A stretch of 64,000 bases of DNA from Winslowiella toletana (GTDB lineage: Bacteria; Pseudomonadota; Gammaproteobacteria; Enterobacterales; Enterobacteriaceae). The notes under the pieces are model-generated. The model was not told the DNA's origin. It worked only from the letters and a program-made list of their open reading frames with translations, and made no database searches. Positions 44,689 through 57,380 of this stretch are shown here, in pieces; within the stretch, counting starts at the first letter, position 1, and every line of letters starts with the position of its first letter. The stretch is from assembly GCF_017875465.1 (NCBI RefSeq), contig NZ_JAGGMQ010000001.1:992001-1056000 (forward strand), given 5' to 3'. The translations under genes were made by a program, and so were the position numbers.

Positions 44689-44904
44689 AATTCAGAAAAA
44701 AGCACCCTTTGGGTGCTTTTTTTGTTTCCGAGCTCAGCAACTTATTCGTGCGGGGTTCGAACCTGCTGCAGGTTCGGGTCGAGCGCATGCGAGACAACGT
44801 TGCCTCCGGCAACGGCCCGCAGGGCGAGGCCTTTGGCCGAGTTATCCTGCACGACCCACCAAATTCAGAAAAAAAGCACCCTTTGGGTGCTTTTTTTGTT
44901 TCCG
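44671..44904 (+). repeat. 60-bp direct repeat of the tRNA-Lys 3' end plus terminator
   Basis: Positions 44671-44730 (tRNA-Lys from the T-loop end to CCA, then the terminator GCACCC/GGGTGC with seven T) recur at 44844-44904. The only difference is one extra A. The 113-bp spacer contains the inverted repeat CGAACCTGC-T-GCAGGTTCG (44758-44776) and other hairpins. Its right side joins T-arm-like GCAGGTTCG to the repeat after a 67-bp insertion, as if a second tRNA-Lys had been broken in its T-loop. Confidence 0.85.
44702..44723 (+). terminator. terminator of the tRNA operon
   Basis: GCACCC-TTT-GGGTGC followed by seven T, fourteen bases after the tRNA-Lys CCA. An identical copy occurs at 44877-44898. 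Confidence 0.9.
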
Positions 44905-44957
44905 TGCCGCAGAACTTCGCATGCCCTGCCCAATGCGACATTCATCACAAATTCACA

Positions 44958-44984
44958 TCAAGTTTTCCGCCCCCCTGCCGATGT
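44958..44984 (+). promoter_or_regulatory. sigma-28 (FliA) promoter of the second chemoreceptor
   Basis: TCAAGTTT (44958-44965), exactly 11 bases, GCCGATGT (44977-44984): one mismatch to TAAAGTTT and two to GCCGATAA. It is 134 bp upstream of the receptor ATG. Confidence 0.78.
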
Positions 44985-45117
44985 AACAGCCTCGACGAGC
45001 GTAATTTATGCTCCCGACACCCGTTTAGCATTTTATTTATAAAAACAGCGAATTATCGCGTATCAACGGTTTTCTGCCGATCCGCGGTGCTGCATAAAAT
45101 TCAGAGGGAAACATGTA

Positions 45118-46668
45118 ATGGCATCTGTGAAGAATATGAAGGTCGGCGTTCGCCTTGGCGCGGCATTCGGCTTAGTGATACTGCTGCTGATTATCGTCAG
45201 TGGCACCGCAGTCGTAAAGATTGGCAATATCAACAGTGCGATTGACAGCATTGTGAATGACCGTTACATCAAAGTCCGCCTCGCCTTTGATGTGCGCGAC
45301 GGCGTCAATGACCAGATCAAATTTTTACGTGGCATGGTGATTGATACGACCAGACCGGAAAACAATGTAAGCCGTGTTACCCAGCTCAATGCCGCAACCA
45401 AACAGACCAATGACGCCATTGAGAAGATTTCAAAACTGCAAACCACCGAGATTGGTCAGAAGAAAATCCAGGCGGTAAAAGATGCCGAACAGGCTTTTGA
45501 ACAGGGTAAGGCGGAGCTGCTGACCCTGGTCCAGGCGGGTAATCCGGATGTCGCAGCGCAGTATGCACTGAAAAAAATCACCTCAGTGCAAAATACGTTT
45601 CTGGATATCGTGGTGAAATTTGCTGATTCCCAATCGGCACAATTGCAGTCAGAAGGGACCGAAGCCGTTGCTGACGCCTCAACCGCCATCACTATCACCT
45701 TAGTGTTCTCTGCGCTGGCAATTATCGCTGCGGTTCTGCTGGGCTTCTTCCTGACGCGCTCAATTGTTCGTCCACTGCGTGAAGCCGTCAGCATCGCCGA
45801 AAACGTGGCGGCGGGCGATCTGCGCACCACCATTCGCGTCACCTCTGCTGATGAGACCGGTCAGCTGATGCAGGCGCTGAAAAATATGAATGACAACCTG
45901 CTGCAGATTGTCACCGAAGTGCGCTCCGGCACCGATTTGATTGCCAACGCCTCCGGTGAAATTTCGGCGGGCAATATGGATCTCTCTTCCCGTACCGAGC
46001 AGCAGGCAAGTTCTCTGGAAGAGACAGCCTCAGCAATGGAACAGATGACCGCCACCGTGAAACAGAACGCCGATAACGCCCGTCAGGCCAATCAGCTGGC
46101 GGCGCAGGCATCGAAAGTCGCGGTGCAAAGCGGCGATGCGGTGAAGCAGGTGGTCAGCACCATGGATATGATTAATGGTTCTTCGAAGAAAATCGTCGAT
46201 ATCATCAGCGTCATTGATGGCATTGCCTTCCAGACCAATATTCTGGCGCTGAACGCTGCGGTGGAAGCTGCCCGCGCCGGTGAACAGGGACGCGGCTTTG
46301 CCGTAGTGGCTTCGGAAGTGCGTAGCCTGGCGCAGCGCTCCGCTTCTGCTGCGAAAGAGATTGCGCAGTTAATTGAAGATTCGGTAGCTAAGGTTGATGA
46401 AGGCGGCAAGCAGGTTGCAAAAGCGGGCGCGACCATGGAAGAAGTGCTCGCCAGCGTGAAAAGCGTCACGGCGATTATGGGTGAGATTTCGATCGCCAGT
46501 TCCGAACAGAGCACCGGCATTGATGAAATCAATATGGCAATTACCCAGATGGATCAGGTGACGCAGCAGAATGCGGCGTTAGTGAATCAGTCTGCGGCGG
46601 CGGCTCAGTCGATGCAGGAGCAGGCCGAACAGCTTTCTCAGGCTATTCGGGTATTTAAAACCGCCTGA
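45118..46668 (+). CDS. methyl-accepting chemotaxis protein
   Basis: A 516-residue chemoreceptor. Membrane segments at about 12-32 and 190-212 flank a four-helix-bundle ligand domain. HAMP follows ([21 protein letters not shown]), then the signalling hairpin with [32 protein letters not shown]. The protein ends AIRVFKTA, so unlike the receptor at 9.3 kb it has no C-terminal CheR-binding pentapeptide. It would rely on other receptors for efficient methylation. A sigma-28 promoter precedes it. GAGGGAAAC is the ribosome site. Ligand unknown. Confidence 0.95.
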   Translation: MASVKNMKVGVRLGAAFGLVILLLIIVSGTAVVKIGNINSAIDSIVNDRYIKVRLAFDVRDGVNDQIKFLRGMVIDTTRPENNVSRVTQLNAATKQTNDAIEKISKLQTTEIGQKKIQAVKDAEQAFEQGKAELLTLVQAGNPDVAAQYALKKITSVQNTFLDIVVKFADSQSAQLQSEGTEAVADASTAITITLVFSALAIIAAVLLGFFLTRSIVRPLREAVSIAENVAAGDLRTTIRVTSADETGQLMQALKNMNDNLLQIVTEVRSGTDLIANASGEISAGNMDLSSRTEQQASSLEETASAMEQMTATVKQNADNARQANQLAAQASKVAVQSGDAVKQVVSTMDMINGSSKKIVDIISVIDGIAFQTNILALNAAVEAARAGEQGRGFAVVASEVRSLAQRSASAAKEIAQLIEDSVAKVDEGGKQVAKAGATMEEVLASVKSVTAIMGEISIASSEQSTGIDEINMAITQMDQVTQQNAALVNQSAAAAQSMQEQAEQLSQAIRVFKTA

Positions 46669-46688
46669 TCATTTTTTGCTTAGTGTCA

Positions 46689-46708
46689 GGGGCGGTTTTC
46701 GCCGCCCC
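46689..46708. repeat. dispersed GC-rich palindrome
   Basis: GGGGCGGTTTTCGCCGCCCC, one more copy of the palindrome family, 20 bp after the chemoreceptor stop codon, where it may help end the transcript. Confidence 0.65.
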
Positions 46709-46749
46709 ATCTTTACGCCTTCCTTGCAAAACTTTAACACTTTCAGCGC

Positions 46750-46777
46750 TCAAGCTTTGACTTCCCCATTCCGATAC
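46750..46777 (+). promoter_or_regulatory. possible sigma-28 promoter of the FlxA-like gene
   Basis: TCAAGCTT (46750-46757) and TCCGATAC (46770-46777) with a 12-base spacer resemble a weak FliA promoter. Spacing is one base longer than consensus. Confidence 0.45.
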
Positions 46778-46807
46778 TCGTAGTGATGAACTGTAACGGA
46801 GGAAAAT

Positions 46808-47167
46808 ATGTCATCAACTATCTCAATCAGCACCAGCACCGGCATCGGTCAGAGCAGTGGTAGCAGTTCCAGCGGCGGCAGCAGTGTTTCATCGCAAATC
46901 GCCGCGCTGACCAAACAGATCCAGACGGTTACACAGCAAGTAAAAGATCTGGCGACCTCTTCAGATCTCACCACTGAGCAAAAAGCGGAACAGCAGCAGT
47001 TGCTGGAAGCGCAAATTGCCCTGTTGCAGGCGCAGCTTGCACAGCTGCAACAGAAGCAGGCAGAAAAAGCACAGGCTGATACTGAATCCACGCCACCACC
47101 AGAAGCACCTAAAGCGGATGGCGTTAACCGTCCAACCGCGACCAATTCACTGAACGTCTACGTCTAG
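46808..47167 (+). CDS. FlxA-like protein
   Basis: A 119-residue protein with a Ser/Gly-rich start ([15 protein letters not shown]). A long helical segment with heptad-like Gln and Leu follows ([43 protein letters not shown]), then a Pro-rich tail. This is the FlxA-family layout. E. coli flxA is expressed from a sigma-28 promoter, and a weak candidate lies upstream here, next to a sigma-28 chemoreceptor. The role is unknown. GGAGGAAAAT is a strong ribosome site. It overlaps the stop of the convergent yfeR by four bases. Confidence 0.75.
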   Translation: MSSTISISTSTGIGQSSGSSSSGGSSVSSQIAALTKQIQTVTQQVKDLATSSDLTTEQKAEQQQLLEAQIALLQAQLAQLQQKQAEKAQADTESTPPPEAPKADGVNRPTATNSLNVYV

Positions 47168-48084
47168 AACGCTGGTGAATTTTCTCTCTGACGCGTCAGC
47201 AGGGCTGCCTGCTGACGCACTTCCTGCCAGATCGCTTCTGCCGCTGGCGATAACGAACGGTTTTTACGCCGTATCAGCATCAGGGTGCGATTAATTTCCG
47301 GCAGAATACGCCTGACCATCAGTGGCCTGCCCTCCGGCAGCGGCAACGCCAGCGCCGGTAAGATACTGATGCCAATCCCGGCTTCCACCATCGGAAACAG
47401 CGTAGCCGGATGGCCAATTTCCTGGACAATTTCCGCCTCTACCTGCTGGTCGCGCAGCGCTTCGTCAATCAGCAGGCGGCTGCCTGAAGCATAATCCTGC
47501 AAAACCATAGTGCGGCCATTCAGCATGCCCCAGCCGATCTCTGGCGCGCTGGCCAGCGGGTCATCACGGCGACACAGCAGCAGAAAAGGCTCAGCAAGAA
47601 TCGGTTCACACTGAAAATCAGGTGACTGTAGCGGGCCAATAACAATGCCAAAATCCACTTCCGCATTACGCACGCTTTGCAGAACCCACTGCTGCGGGCG
47701 GTCGCGTAGCATCACTTTGATATCGGGATAAGCCTGCTGGCTGGCGGCAAGACATTGCGGCATCAGATGCGCGGAGATGGTCTGACTGGCGGCGACACGC
47801 ACTGTGCCGCTGCGCTGCTGGCCATAGCTGCGCACTTCCAGCAGCGTGGTGTTCAGCTCCTCCAGCAGTCGTTCCACCCGCGAGGCAAGTTGCTGACCGG
47901 CTTCGGTAAGCATCACTTCACGGGTAGTGCGGTCCAGCAGGCGGATGCCCATCTCTGCCTCCAGCTCTTTAATACTGTGGCTGACCGCTGACTGACTGAG
48001 ACCGATACTCTGACCGGCCTGACTGAAACTGCCGTGCTGAGCAACCGCGACAAACACGCGAAGCTGGCGAATAGTGTAATTCAT
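47164..48084 (-). CDS. yfeR: LysR-family regulator YfeR
   Basis: A 306-residue LysR protein with N-terminal winged helix ([56 protein letters not shown]) and C-terminal effector fold. It diverges from yfeH across 94 bp, the same arrangement as in E. coli and Salmonella, where YfeR controls yfeH. The symmetrical TTCATATATGAA element at about 48090-48101 in the gap may be part of its operator. Confidence 0.9.
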   Translation of the reverse strand: MNYTIRQLRVFVAVAQHGSFSQAGQSIGLSQSAVSHSIKELEAEMGIRLLDRTTREVMLTEAGQQLASRVERLLEELNTTLLEVRSYGQQRSGTVRVAASQTISAHLMPQCLAASQQAYPDIKVMLRDRPQQWVLQSVRNAEVDFGIVIGPLQSPDFQCEPILAEPFLLLCRRDDPLASAPEIGWGMLNGRTMVLQDYASGSRLLIDEALRDQQVEAEIVQEIGHPATLFPMVEAGIGISILPALALPLPEGRPLMVRRILPEINRTLMLIRRKNRSLSPAAEAIWQEVRQQAALLTRQRENSPAF

Positions 48085-48178
48085 CGATTTTATTCATATA
48101 TGAATTCAATAAATCAATTTTATTTCTAAACCGGGTCAGCGCACAATAGCCGGATATTTATTTAACCAGGCGTTAATA

Positions 48179-49201
48179 ATGGGCATTTTCAGAATCGATC
48201 CACTAATGGTAAAACTGATTATCACCGTGCTGCTGGCCAGTTTCCTGCCCGCGCGCGGCGATTTCGTGGTGTTTTTCCACTGGCTGACTACCGCAGCGAT
48301 TGCGCTGCTGTTCTTTATGCACGGCGCCAAGCTGTCGCGCGAGAAAATCATCGCCGGTAGCAGCCACTGGCGGCTGCATCTGTGGGTGATGTTCAGTACC
48401 TTTGTGCTGTTCCCGATTGTCGGCCTGCTGTTTGCCTGGTGGCATCCCGTTAACATCGGCGAAGATATCTATACCGGCTTTATGTATCTGTGCATTCTGC
48501 CCGCCACGGTGCAGTCGGCTATCGCCCTCACCTCGCTGGCGGGTGGTAACGTCGCGGCCGCTATCTGCAGCGCATCGGCTTCCAGCCTGCTCGGGGTGTT
48601 TATCTCCCCGCTGCTGGTTGGTCTGGTGATGAATGTCCACAGTGACAGCGCCACCAACGGTTTAGAACAAATCGGCAGCATTATGCTGCAACTGCTGCTG
48701 CCATTTGTCGTCGGTCATCTGTCACGCCGCTGGATTGCCGATTGGGTGGAGAGACATCGCGGTTTAATCGGCAAGACTGACCAGACTTCGATTCTGCTGG
48801 TGGTCTATTCCGCCTTCAGTGAAGCCGTGGTTAATGGCATCTGGAACCGCGTCGGCGTCACCACACTGCTGTTTATCCTCGCCGTCAGCCTTGGTCTGCT
48901 GTTTGTGATTCTGACGATTAACCTGCTGGCTGCACGCCTGTTTGGCTTTAATCGCGCCGATGAGATTACCATTCTGTTTTGCGGCTCGAAGAAGAGTCTG
49001 GCGAACGGCGTGCCGATGGCCAATATTCTGTTCCCGGCGTCCGCCGTGGGGATTATCGTGCTGCCACTGATGATTTTCCACCAGGTGCAGTTAATGGTCT
49101 GTTCGATGATCGCCCAGCGCTACAAGAAAAAAGGCGAAGCGGAAGCCGCGAAAAAGCTGGCGGCCAGCAGCAATAAAACAGTGGTTGAATCGCAGAAGTG
49201 A
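48179..49201 (+). CDS. yfeH: bile acid:sodium symporter family transporter YfeH
   Basis: A 340-residue inner-membrane protein with about ten helices, close to E. coli YfeH: LLASFLPARGDFVVFFHWLTTAAIALLFFMHGAKLSRE, ILPATVQSAIALTSLAGGNVAAAICSASASSLLGVF, and FCGSKKSLANGVPMANILFP. The last two are the crossed-helix sodium/substrate motifs. Natural substrate is unknown. Terminator at 49209. Confidence 0.93.
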   Translation: MGIFRIDPLMVKLIITVLLASFLPARGDFVVFFHWLTTAAIALLFFMHGAKLSREKIIAGSSHWRLHLWVMFSTFVLFPIVGLLFAWWHPVNIGEDIYTGFMYLCILPATVQSAIALTSLAGGNVAAAICSASASSLLGVFISPLLVGLVMNVHSDSATNGLEQIGSIMLQLLLPFVVGHLSRRWIADWVERHRGLIGKTDQTSILLVVYSAFSEAVVNGIWNRVGVTTLLFILAVSLGLLFVILTINLLAARLFGFNRADEITILFCGSKKSLANGVPMANILFPASAVGIIVLPLMIFHQVQLMVCSMIAQRYKKKGEAEAAKKLAASSNKTVVESQK

Positions 49202-49208
49202 GACAAAA

Positions 49209-49236
49209 ACGGCTCGTGAACACGAGCCGTTTTTTT
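49209..49236. terminator. terminator between yfeH and ypeB
   Basis: ACGGCTCGTG and CACGAGCCGT pair perfectly, with A-run before and seven T after; usable by both convergent genes. Confidence 0.88.
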
Positions 49237-49451
49237 CAGTCACGCTTTAAGGGCGTCACCAGTCCTTCAAGTCCCTCAATTTTAATCGCCAGCGTCAGCT
49301 GCATCAGCTCGCCGAGGTGCCCGGCAGGAAATTCATCCTTGCGGGCAAACCACAGCAGATAAGGTTCCGGCAGATCAATTAGCCGCCGCCCCTTATATTT
49401 GCCAAATGGCATCACGCTGTTGGCAATCTCAATCAGGTTCTCTTTTTCCAT
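49236..49451 (-). CDS. ypeB: YpeB (DUF3820) small protein
   Basis: A 71-residue protein, MEKENLIEIANSVMPFGKYKGRRLIDLPEPYLLWFARKDEFP, nearly identical in pattern to E. coli YpeB. The ATG at 49451 follows the ligA stop directly; the GTG at 49460 is in frame but less likely. DUF3820 resembles a small nucleic-acid-binding domain related to exonuclease regions. The function is unknown. It is transcribed with ligA. Confidence 0.9.
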   Translation of the reverse strand: MEKENLIEIANSVMPFGKYKGRRLIDLPEPYLLWFARKDEFPAGHLGELMQLTLAIKIEGLEGLVTPLKRD

Positions 49452-49452
49452 A

Positions 49453-51513
<2,061 letters not shown>

Positions 51514-51541
51514 CTGGGGGGATATTAATAACAAACAGTCT

Positions 51542-52495
51542 TCAGGCGTTCGCGTCGATGACATCGCGAATACGCGCCTTGTAGGTTTCCAGCTTCTGCG
51601 GCGTCATCATGCGACGCTCATCATCCAGCACCACGCCACCGACATCGTCGGCAATACGCTGGGCAGATTGCAGCATCAGCTTAAAGTTCTGATGCGCGTC
51701 GCCATAGGATGGCACCATCATAAAGATCGACACGCCAGGCGTGGAGAAATCAGACATCTCATCCGGATTGAAGGAGCCGGGTTTCACCATATTCGCCAGG
51801 CTGAACAGCACCGGACCGCTGCCCGCCGGGTTCAGATGACGATGGAAAATATTCATTTCGCCAAACTGGAAACCGGCCTGCAGAACCCCCTGCAGTAAGG
51901 CTTCACCGTTAAGCACGCCACCGGCATGCGCCGCAACATGCAGCACCAGCACCGTCTCTTTACTGCGCTCTTTTGGCGGCTCCGGCTGGGCGACAGGCTG
52001 CGGTGCAGGCGTTTCCACCTCATCCTCTTCCGGCTCATCGTCTGACAGCGGATCAAATTGTGGCTGCGCCTTCACCGGCTGTTTTACCGGCTGCGGCGCA
52101 GCAGGTGCGGCTTTTGGCTGCGCAGTGTACGGCGGTTCAGCATCGAACAGCGGATCAAGTTCAGGCGGCTCTTCCACCGCCGGCACATGACGCGCAGGTT
52201 CAGGCTGTTTGCGTGGCGCAGGCTGACGCGGCGGCACGTCGTCGTCAGCCGCATCAAAGCCACCAAGCGACGGCTCATCATGCTGAGGTTGTGAACGGCG
52301 CACGCGCACTTCACCGACGCCTTCATCTTCGTCGTCGGCTGGGCCCTGCTGTTTATCTTGCTTTAAACGCTTGTGCGGGCGATCGCGAAAAACGGATGAG
52401 CGCTCTTTACGGCTGGTCCACAAGCCATGAAGAAGAAGCGCTATTATGGCGATCGCGCCAACAACGATTAATATCAGACGCAAATCCTGCATCAT
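51542..52495 (-). CDS. zipA: cell-division protein ZipA
   Basis: With start [26 protein letters not shown] (52495) it is 317 residues. An N-terminal membrane anchor with cytoplasmic basic region is followed by a long Pro/Gln/Ala linker (about 85-180). The C-terminal FtsZ-binding domain includes [39 protein letters not shown]. ZipA anchors FtsZ filaments to the membrane and is essential in enterobacteria. The upstream in-frame start (52534) is not conserved with E. coli. Confidence 0.96.
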   Translation of the reverse strand: MMQDLRLILIVVGAIAIIALLLHGLWTSRKERSSVFRDRPHKRLKQDKQQGPADDEDEGVGEVRVRRSQPQHDEPSLGGFDAADDDVPPRQPAPRKQPEPARHVPAVEEPPELDPLFDAEPPYTAQPKAAPAAPQPVKQPVKAQPQFDPLSDDEPEEDEVETPAPQPVAQPEPPKERSKETVLVLHVAAHAGGVLNGEALLQGVLQAGFQFGEMNIFHRHLNPAGSGPVLFSLANMVKPGSFNPDEMSDFSTPGVSIFMMVPSYGDAHQNFKLMLQSAQRIADDVGGVVLDDERRMMTPQKLETYKARIRDVIDANA

Positions 52496-52714
52496 TGTAT
52501 TCTCTGTTGTTCCAATACCTTGCCACCACGGCAAACTTTATCCTCTAACTGTATTTGCCCCGCTACACAAGTGCAAGTCTGCGCACTATTTTCTAACAAA
52601 TTAGATAGCCAAACCACGCTTTTTTGTTGTTTTTTCATCCAATCGCCCGCTAGTCAGCGTAAAAAGCTGCGTTATGATAGCGCTGCACTGCCACCAAAAG
52701 GAGAGACGCTGTCG

Positions 52715-53485
52715 ATGGCAACCGAGAAAAACCTTAACACGCATAATGGTATTTACTACTTCAGACAGGGCTGGAACCTAATCCGCCTGCCTGGCATTCG
52801 CCGCTTTGTGATCCTGCCGCTGCTGATTAATATTTTACTGATGGGCGGCGCTTTTATCTGGTTGTTTGAGCGTCTGGGCCACTGGATCCCGGCGCTGATG
52901 GGCCATATTCCCGACTGGTTGCAGTGGTTAAGCTATCTGCTGTGGCCGCTAACCGTGATTTCAATTGTGCTGGTGTTCAGTTATCTGTTTTCCACCATCG
53001 CCAACTGGATTGCCGCCCCGTTCTGCGGTCTGCTGGCCGAACAGCTGGAAGCACGGCTGACCGGCAAACCGCTGCCCGATAGCGGCTGGGCGGGCCTGGT
53101 AAAGGATATCCCGCGCATTATGAAGCGCGAATGGCAGAAACTGGCTTATTACCTGCCACGCGCGCTGGGACTGCTGCTGCTCTATTTTATTCCCGGTTTT
53201 GGCCAGACGGTCGCGCCGGTGCTGTGGTTTCTGTTCAGCGCCTGGATGCTGTCGATTCAGTATTGCGACTATCCGTTTGATAACCATAAAGTGAGTTTTC
53301 AGCAGATGCGCAGCGCGCTGCGTCAGCATAAAACCGACAATATGCAGTTTGGCGCGCTGGTCAGCCTGTTCACCATGGTGCCGCTGCTGAATCTGGCGAT
53401 TATGCCGGTGGCGGTGTGTGGTGCCACCGCGATGTGGGTTGACCGCTATCGCGATCGGCTGGGGGCGGTAAGCGGGAGCCGATAA
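52715..53485 (+). CDS. cysZ: sulfate permease CysZ
   Basis: With ATG at 52715 (AAAGGAG upstream) it is 256 residues. Matches E. coli Cys[95 protein letters not shown] and [16 protein letters not shown]. It brings sulfate in for cysteine synthesis and adjoins cysK. The last codons and stop lie inside a GC-rich palindromic repeat, so the repeat supplies the end of the protein (SGSR). Confidence 0.95.
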   Translation: MATEKNLNTHNGIYYFRQGWNLIRLPGIRRFVILPLLINILLMGGAFIWLFERLGHWIPALMGHIPDWLQWLSYLLWPLTVISIVLVFSYLFSTIANWIAAPFCGLLAEQLEARLTGKPLPDSGWAGLVKDIPRIMKREWQKLAYYLPRALGLLLLYFIPGFGQTVAPVLWFLFSAWMLSIQYCDYPFDNHKVSFQQMRSALRQHKTDNMQFGALVSLFTMVPLLNLAIMPVAVCGATAMWVDRYRDRLGAVSGSR

Positions 53486-53531
53486 CGGCTCCCCTACATT
53501 TAACCTGTAGGGGCGGCGTTATCGCCGCCCG
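53473..53531. repeat. pair of dispersed GC-rich palindromes overlapping the end of cysZ
   Basis: CGGGAGCCG-ATAA-CGGCTCCC (53473-53492) and GGGCGGCG-TTAT-CGCCGCCC (53511-53530) are separated by a short AT-rich spacer. The cysZ stop codon lies at the first palindrome's centre. Same family as at 20.2 and 63.3 kb. Confidence 0.75.
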
Positions 53532-53676
53532 AATTAATGCACTCCCCCGCCTTATGCCATTTCAGCAGGCCTTATTTCAGACAATCATATACATATACGA
53601 TTTCTTTCCTTCCGTGCTGAAATTGAAAGGGTATGCTCTTAGGGTTGCCAAAATTTCATACAGTTAAGGACGGGCT

Positions 53677-54648
53677 ATGAGTAAGATCTATGAAGACAAC
53701 TCTCTGACAATCGGTCATACGCCGCTGGTTCGACTGAACCGCATCGGTAATGGGCGCATTCTGGCGAAGGTAGAATCCCGCAACCCGAGTTTCAGCGTCA
53801 AATGCCGTATCGGTGCCAATATGATTTGGGACGCTGAAAAACGTGGCATTCTGAAACCCGGCAATGAGCTGGTTGAACCCACCAGCGGAAACACTGGTAT
53901 CGCACTGGCTTATGTCGCTGCGGCGCGCGGTTACAAGTTAACCCTGACCATGCCAGAAACCATGAGCGTCGAGCGTCGTAAACTGCTGAAAGCGCTGGGT
54001 GCTAACCTGGTGCTGACCGAAGGCGCGAAAGGCATGAAAGGCGCGATTGCCAAAGCCGAAGAGATTGTGGCGGGCGATCCGGATAAGTTTGTGTTGTTGC
54101 AGCAGTTCAGCAACCCGGCCAACCCGGAAATTCATGAAAAAACCACCGGCCCGGAAATCTGGGAAGACACCGATGGCGAAGTGGATGTGTTTATTGCCGG
54201 TGTCGGCACCGGCGGTACGCTGACGGGTGTCAGCCGTTATATTAAAAACACCAAAGGTAAAACCGATCTTATTACCGTGGCGGTGGAACCGACTGACTCT
54301 CCGGTGATTGCTCAGGCGCTGGCCGGTGAAGAGATTAAACCGGGTCCGCACAAAATTCAGGGTATCGGCGCGGGCTTTATCCCCGGCAACCTTGATTTGA
54401 AACTGATCGATCGTGTTGTGGCGATTACCAATGAAGAATCAATCTCTACTGCGCGCCGCCTGATGGAAGAAGAAGGCATTCTGGCCGGTATCTCCTCCGG
54501 CGCAGCGGTGGCAGCCGCCCTGAAGCTGCAGGAAGATGAAGCTTTCGCCAACAAAAATATCGTGGTGATCCTGCCCTCTTCCGGCGAGCGTTATCTCAGT
54601 ACCGCACTGTTTGCCGATCTGTTTACCGAAAAAGAGCTGCAGCAGTAA
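53677..54648 (+). CDS. cysK: O-acetylserine sulfhydrylase A (cysteine synthase)
   Basis: A 323-residue fold-type II PLP enzyme making cysteine from O-acetylserine and sulfide. The PLP Lys is in [21 protein letters not shown]; the substrate loop [20 protein letters not shown] and phosphate-binding [16 protein letters not shown] are diagnostic. Closely matches E. coli CysK. Followed by a strong terminator. Confidence 0.97.
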   Translation: MSKIYEDNSLTIGHTPLVRLNRIGNGRILAKVESRNPSFSVKCRIGANMIWDAEKRGILKPGNELVEPTSGNTGIALAYVAAARGYKLTLTMPETMSVERRKLLKALGANLVLTEGAKGMKGAIAKAEEIVAGDPDKFVLLQQFSNPANPEIHEKTTGPEIWEDTDGEVDVFIAGVGTGGTLTGVSRYIKNTKGKTDLITVAVEPTDSPVIAQALAGEEIKPGPHKIQGIGAGFIPGNLDLKLIDRVVAITNEESISTARRLMEEEGILAGISSGAAVAAALKLQEDEAFANKNIVVILPSSGERYLSTALFADLFTEKELQQ

Positions 54649-54706
54649 GATAATCTGTCGCGGCAGGCGCTTTTTTGCCCCAGATGACGCGACACAATTG
54701 CGACAA

Positions 54707-54734
54707 AACGCTCCTCTGCGGAGCGTTTTTTTTT
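54707..54734 (+). terminator. terminator of cysK
   Basis: AACGCTCC-TCTGC-GGAGCGTT followed by a long T run. Confidence 0.9.
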
Positions 54735-55118
54735 GCTGCCGCGGATTAGTCTGATTTATGCAAAAAAATGCGCTTAATTTTGCGCAATATGATGGCTTAA
54801 AAATGGTCTGATTTGATGTGGCTATCGGTGCTAAACGGCCCTTTTTTGTGACCTTCATCATACTTTAGTGGGGATGCAGATTGATTTTACCCCGCCAGGT
54901 CTGGTATTTAAGCTGGCAATTATTTCGATCCACAAAATTAATCGTCGCGCGATTGGATCTAGCTGAATCGATTTACCGGTTTGGCGATGCAGTACAAAGC
55001 GCGGCATAATGGTAAGTGGACCAGCGGCGCTCAGAGCAGGTTATTGCGACGCTGCATCTTTTACCCTTAATTGCGCATTTTTTGGCGAGTCCTGTACTCA
55101 AGCCAGCGCGACCAACAC
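54735..55118. other. long ptsH upstream region
   Basis: About 380 bp without a gene, AT-rich, in the place where E. coli has the distal, CRP-controlled pts promoters. Related words are present, but I cannot assign a CRP site with confidence. Confidence 0.45.
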
Positions 55119-55147
55119 AGGCTAAAGTTCGGCCCCCAGGCTAGACT
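55119..55147 (+). promoter_or_regulatory. proximal ptsH promoter
   Basis: The stretch around GGCTAAAGTT and CCAGGCTAGACTTTAG matches the E. coli ptsH P1 region closely; TAGACT (55142-55147) is the -10 box. The -35 box is poor, as expected for an activated promoter. Confidence 0.7.
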
Positions 55148-55188
55148 TTAGATCCACAACACCAAACCAATTAAGTTGGGGAAATATA

Positions 55189-55446
55189 ATGTTCCAGCAA
55201 GAAGTTACAATTACCGCACCAAACGGTCTGCACACTCGCCCGGCTGCTCAGTTCGTGAAAGAAGCGAAAGGCTTCACCTCTGAAATCACTGTGACCTCTA
55301 ACGGTAAATCCGCCAGTGCGAAAAGCCTGTTCAAACTGCAGACTCTGGGTCTGACTCAGGGCACGGTTGTGAACCTGTCTGCTGAAGGTGAAGATGAGCA
55401 GCAGGCGGTTGAGCATCTGGTTAAACTGATGGCTGAGCTCGAGTAA
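55189..55446 (+). CDS. ptsH: PTS phosphocarrier HPr
   Basis: An 85-residue phosphocarrier. The phosphorylated His15 is in [12 protein letters not shown] and the regulatory Ser46 region is [18 protein letters not shown]. It passes phosphate from enzyme I to sugar-specific enzymes II. First gene of ptsH-ptsI-crr, with a strong GGGGAAAT ribosome site. Confidence 0.98.
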   Translation: MFQQEVTITAPNGLHTRPAAQFVKEAKGFTSEITVTSNGKSASAKSLFKLQTLGLTQGTVVNLSAEGEDEQQAVEHLVKLMAELE

Positions 55447-55609
55447 TTCGCCCGGTCCGTCGGGGCAAATGTTTCATCAGGCAGAAGTGAGTGCAAACAT
55501 TTTGATCGCGGACATCACGTCCGCGTTGTTGCTTTCGTAAAGTACACTTTTGCAACTCTGGCACCGCGTTTTGTCGCCTAATAAGCCATCGTTATAAAAA
55601 GGTAAGGTT

Positions 55610-57337
55610 ATGATTTCAGGCATTTTAGCATCACCGGGTATCGCTTTCGGCAAGGCACTTCTGCTGAAGGAAGATGAAATCGTTATTAACCGGAAAAAGA
55701 TTTCTGCTGAAGAAGTCGATCAGGAAGTTAAGCGCTTCCTTGATGGCCGTAGTAAGGCCGCTGAGCAGCTCGAAGCAATCAAAATCAAAGCCGGCGAAAC
55801 ATTCGGTGAAGAAAAAGAAGCGATCTTCGAAGGCCACATTATGTTGCTGGAAGATGAAGAGCTCGAGCAGGAAATCATAGCCCTGATTAAAGACGAGAAA
55901 GCCTCTGCTGACGCTGCGGCTCACACCATCATTGAAGGCCAGGCCAAAGCGCTGGAAGAGCTGGACGATGAGTATCTGAAAGAGCGTGCAGCTGATGTGC
56001 GTGATATCGGTAAACGTCTGCTGCAGAACATCCTTGGCCTGCATATCGTCGATCTGAGCGCGATTAAAGAAGAAGTGCTGCTGGTGGCGAAAGATCTGAC
56101 GCCTTCAGAGACCGCACAGCTGAACCTGGACAAAGTGCTGGGCTTTATTACCGATCTGGGTGGCCGCACTTCGCACACCTCCATTATGGCGCGCTCCCTG
56201 GAGCTGCCTGCCATCGTCGGTACCGGCAATGTCACCTCGCTGGTGAAAAATGATGATTATCTGATCCTTGATGGCGTTAACAATAAAATTTATGTTAACC
56301 CGACTGCGGACGTTATCGAGGAACTGAAAGCGGTACACAACCAATATGTTACCGAGAAAAACGATCTGGCAAAACTGAAAGACCTGCCGGCTATCACCCT
56401 GGATGGACATCAGGTTGAAGTGTGCGCCAATATCGGTACCGTGCGTGATATCGCCGGTGCAGAGCGCAACGGCGCAGAAGGTGTTGGCCTGTATCGTACT
56501 GAATTCCTGTTTATGGATCGCGACTCGCTGCCAACCGAAGAAGAGCAGTTCCAGGCGTATAAAGCGGTAGCCGAAGGCATGGGCTCGCAGGCAGTGATCG
56601 TGCGTACCATGGACATCGGCGGCGATAAAGATCTGCCGTACATGAACCTGCCAAAAGAAGATAACCCGTTCCTCGGCTGGCGCGCTATCCGTATCGCCAT
56701 GGATCGTAAAGAGATTCTGCATGCCCAGCTGCGCGCTATTCTGCGTGCTTCCTCATTCGGCAAACTGCGCATTATGTTCCCGATGATTATTTCAGTGGAA
56801 GAAGTTCGCGCGCTGAAAGTCGAGCTGGAGCTGCTTAAAGCGCAACTGCGTGACGAAGGCAAAGCTTTCGATGAGACTATCGAAGTAGGCATTATGGTGG
56901 AAACACCCGCCTCGGCAGTGATCGCCCGCCACCTGGCGAAAGAAGTCGATTTCTTTAGTATTGGGACAAATGACCTGACGCAGTATACTCTGGCGGTAGA
57001 TCGCGGCAACGATCTGATCTCCCATCTCTACAACCCGATGACGCCATCCGTCCTTGGTCTGATCAAGCAAGTTATTGATGCTTCTCATGCTGAAGGCAAA
57101 TGGACCGGTATGTGTGGTGAGCTGGCAGGTGATGAACGTGCTACACTACTGTTATTGGGAATGGGGCTGGATGAATTTAGTATGAGTGCCATTTCTATCC
57201 CAAGCATCAAGAAAATTATTCGTAATACGAATTTTGAAGATGCGAAGGCATTAGCAGAGCAGGCTCTGGCTCAACCGACCGCGGAAGAGTTAATGAACCT
57301 GGTCAACAAGTTCATTGAAGAAAAAACACTCTGCTGA
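55610..57337 (+). CDS. ptsI: PTS enzyme I
   Basis: A 575-residue enzyme using PEP to phosphorylate HPr. The active His is in [22 protein letters not shown]; the PEP-binding barrel has [30 protein letters not shown] and [19 protein letters not shown], with the catalytic Cys in [12 protein letters not shown]. The gap from ptsH is 163 bp, longer than a simple operon spacer and likely to contain regulation. Confidence 0.98.
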   Translation: MISGILASPGIAFGKALLLKEDEIVINRKKISAEEVDQEVKRFLDGRSKAAEQLEAIKIKAGETFGEEKEAIFEGHIMLLEDEELEQEIIALIKDEKASADAAAHTIIEGQAKALEELDDEYLKERAADVRDIGKRLLQNILGLHIVDLSAIKEEVLLVAKDLTPSETAQLNLDKVLGFITDLGGRTSHTSIMARSLELPAIVGTGNVTSLVKNDDYLILDGVNNKIYVNPTADVIEELKAVHNQYVTEKNDLAKLKDLPAITLDGHQVEVCANIGTVRDIAGAERNGAEGVGLYRTEFLFMDRDSLPTEEEQFQAYKAVAEGMGSQAVIVRTMDIGGDKDLPYMNLPKEDNPFLGWRAIRIAMDRKEILHAQLRAILRASSFGKLRIMFPMIISVEEVRALKVELELLKAQLRDEGKAFDETIEVGIMVETPASAVIARHLAKEVDFFSIGTNDLTQYTLAVDRGNDLISHLYNPMTPSVLGLIKQVIDASHAEGKWTGMCGELAGDERATLLLLGMGLDEFSMSAISIPSIKKIIRNTNFEDAKALAEQALAQPTAEELMNLVNKFIEEKTLC

Positions 57338-57380
57338 TTCCGCGAGACGCTGGCCCAATATTACTGCTTAGGAGAAGATC

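Noticed and set aside
44535..45245. Plus-strand 236-codon frame across tRNA-Val and tRNA-Lys
   Set aside because: It translates through tRNA genes and terminators, which are certain, so it is an artefact.
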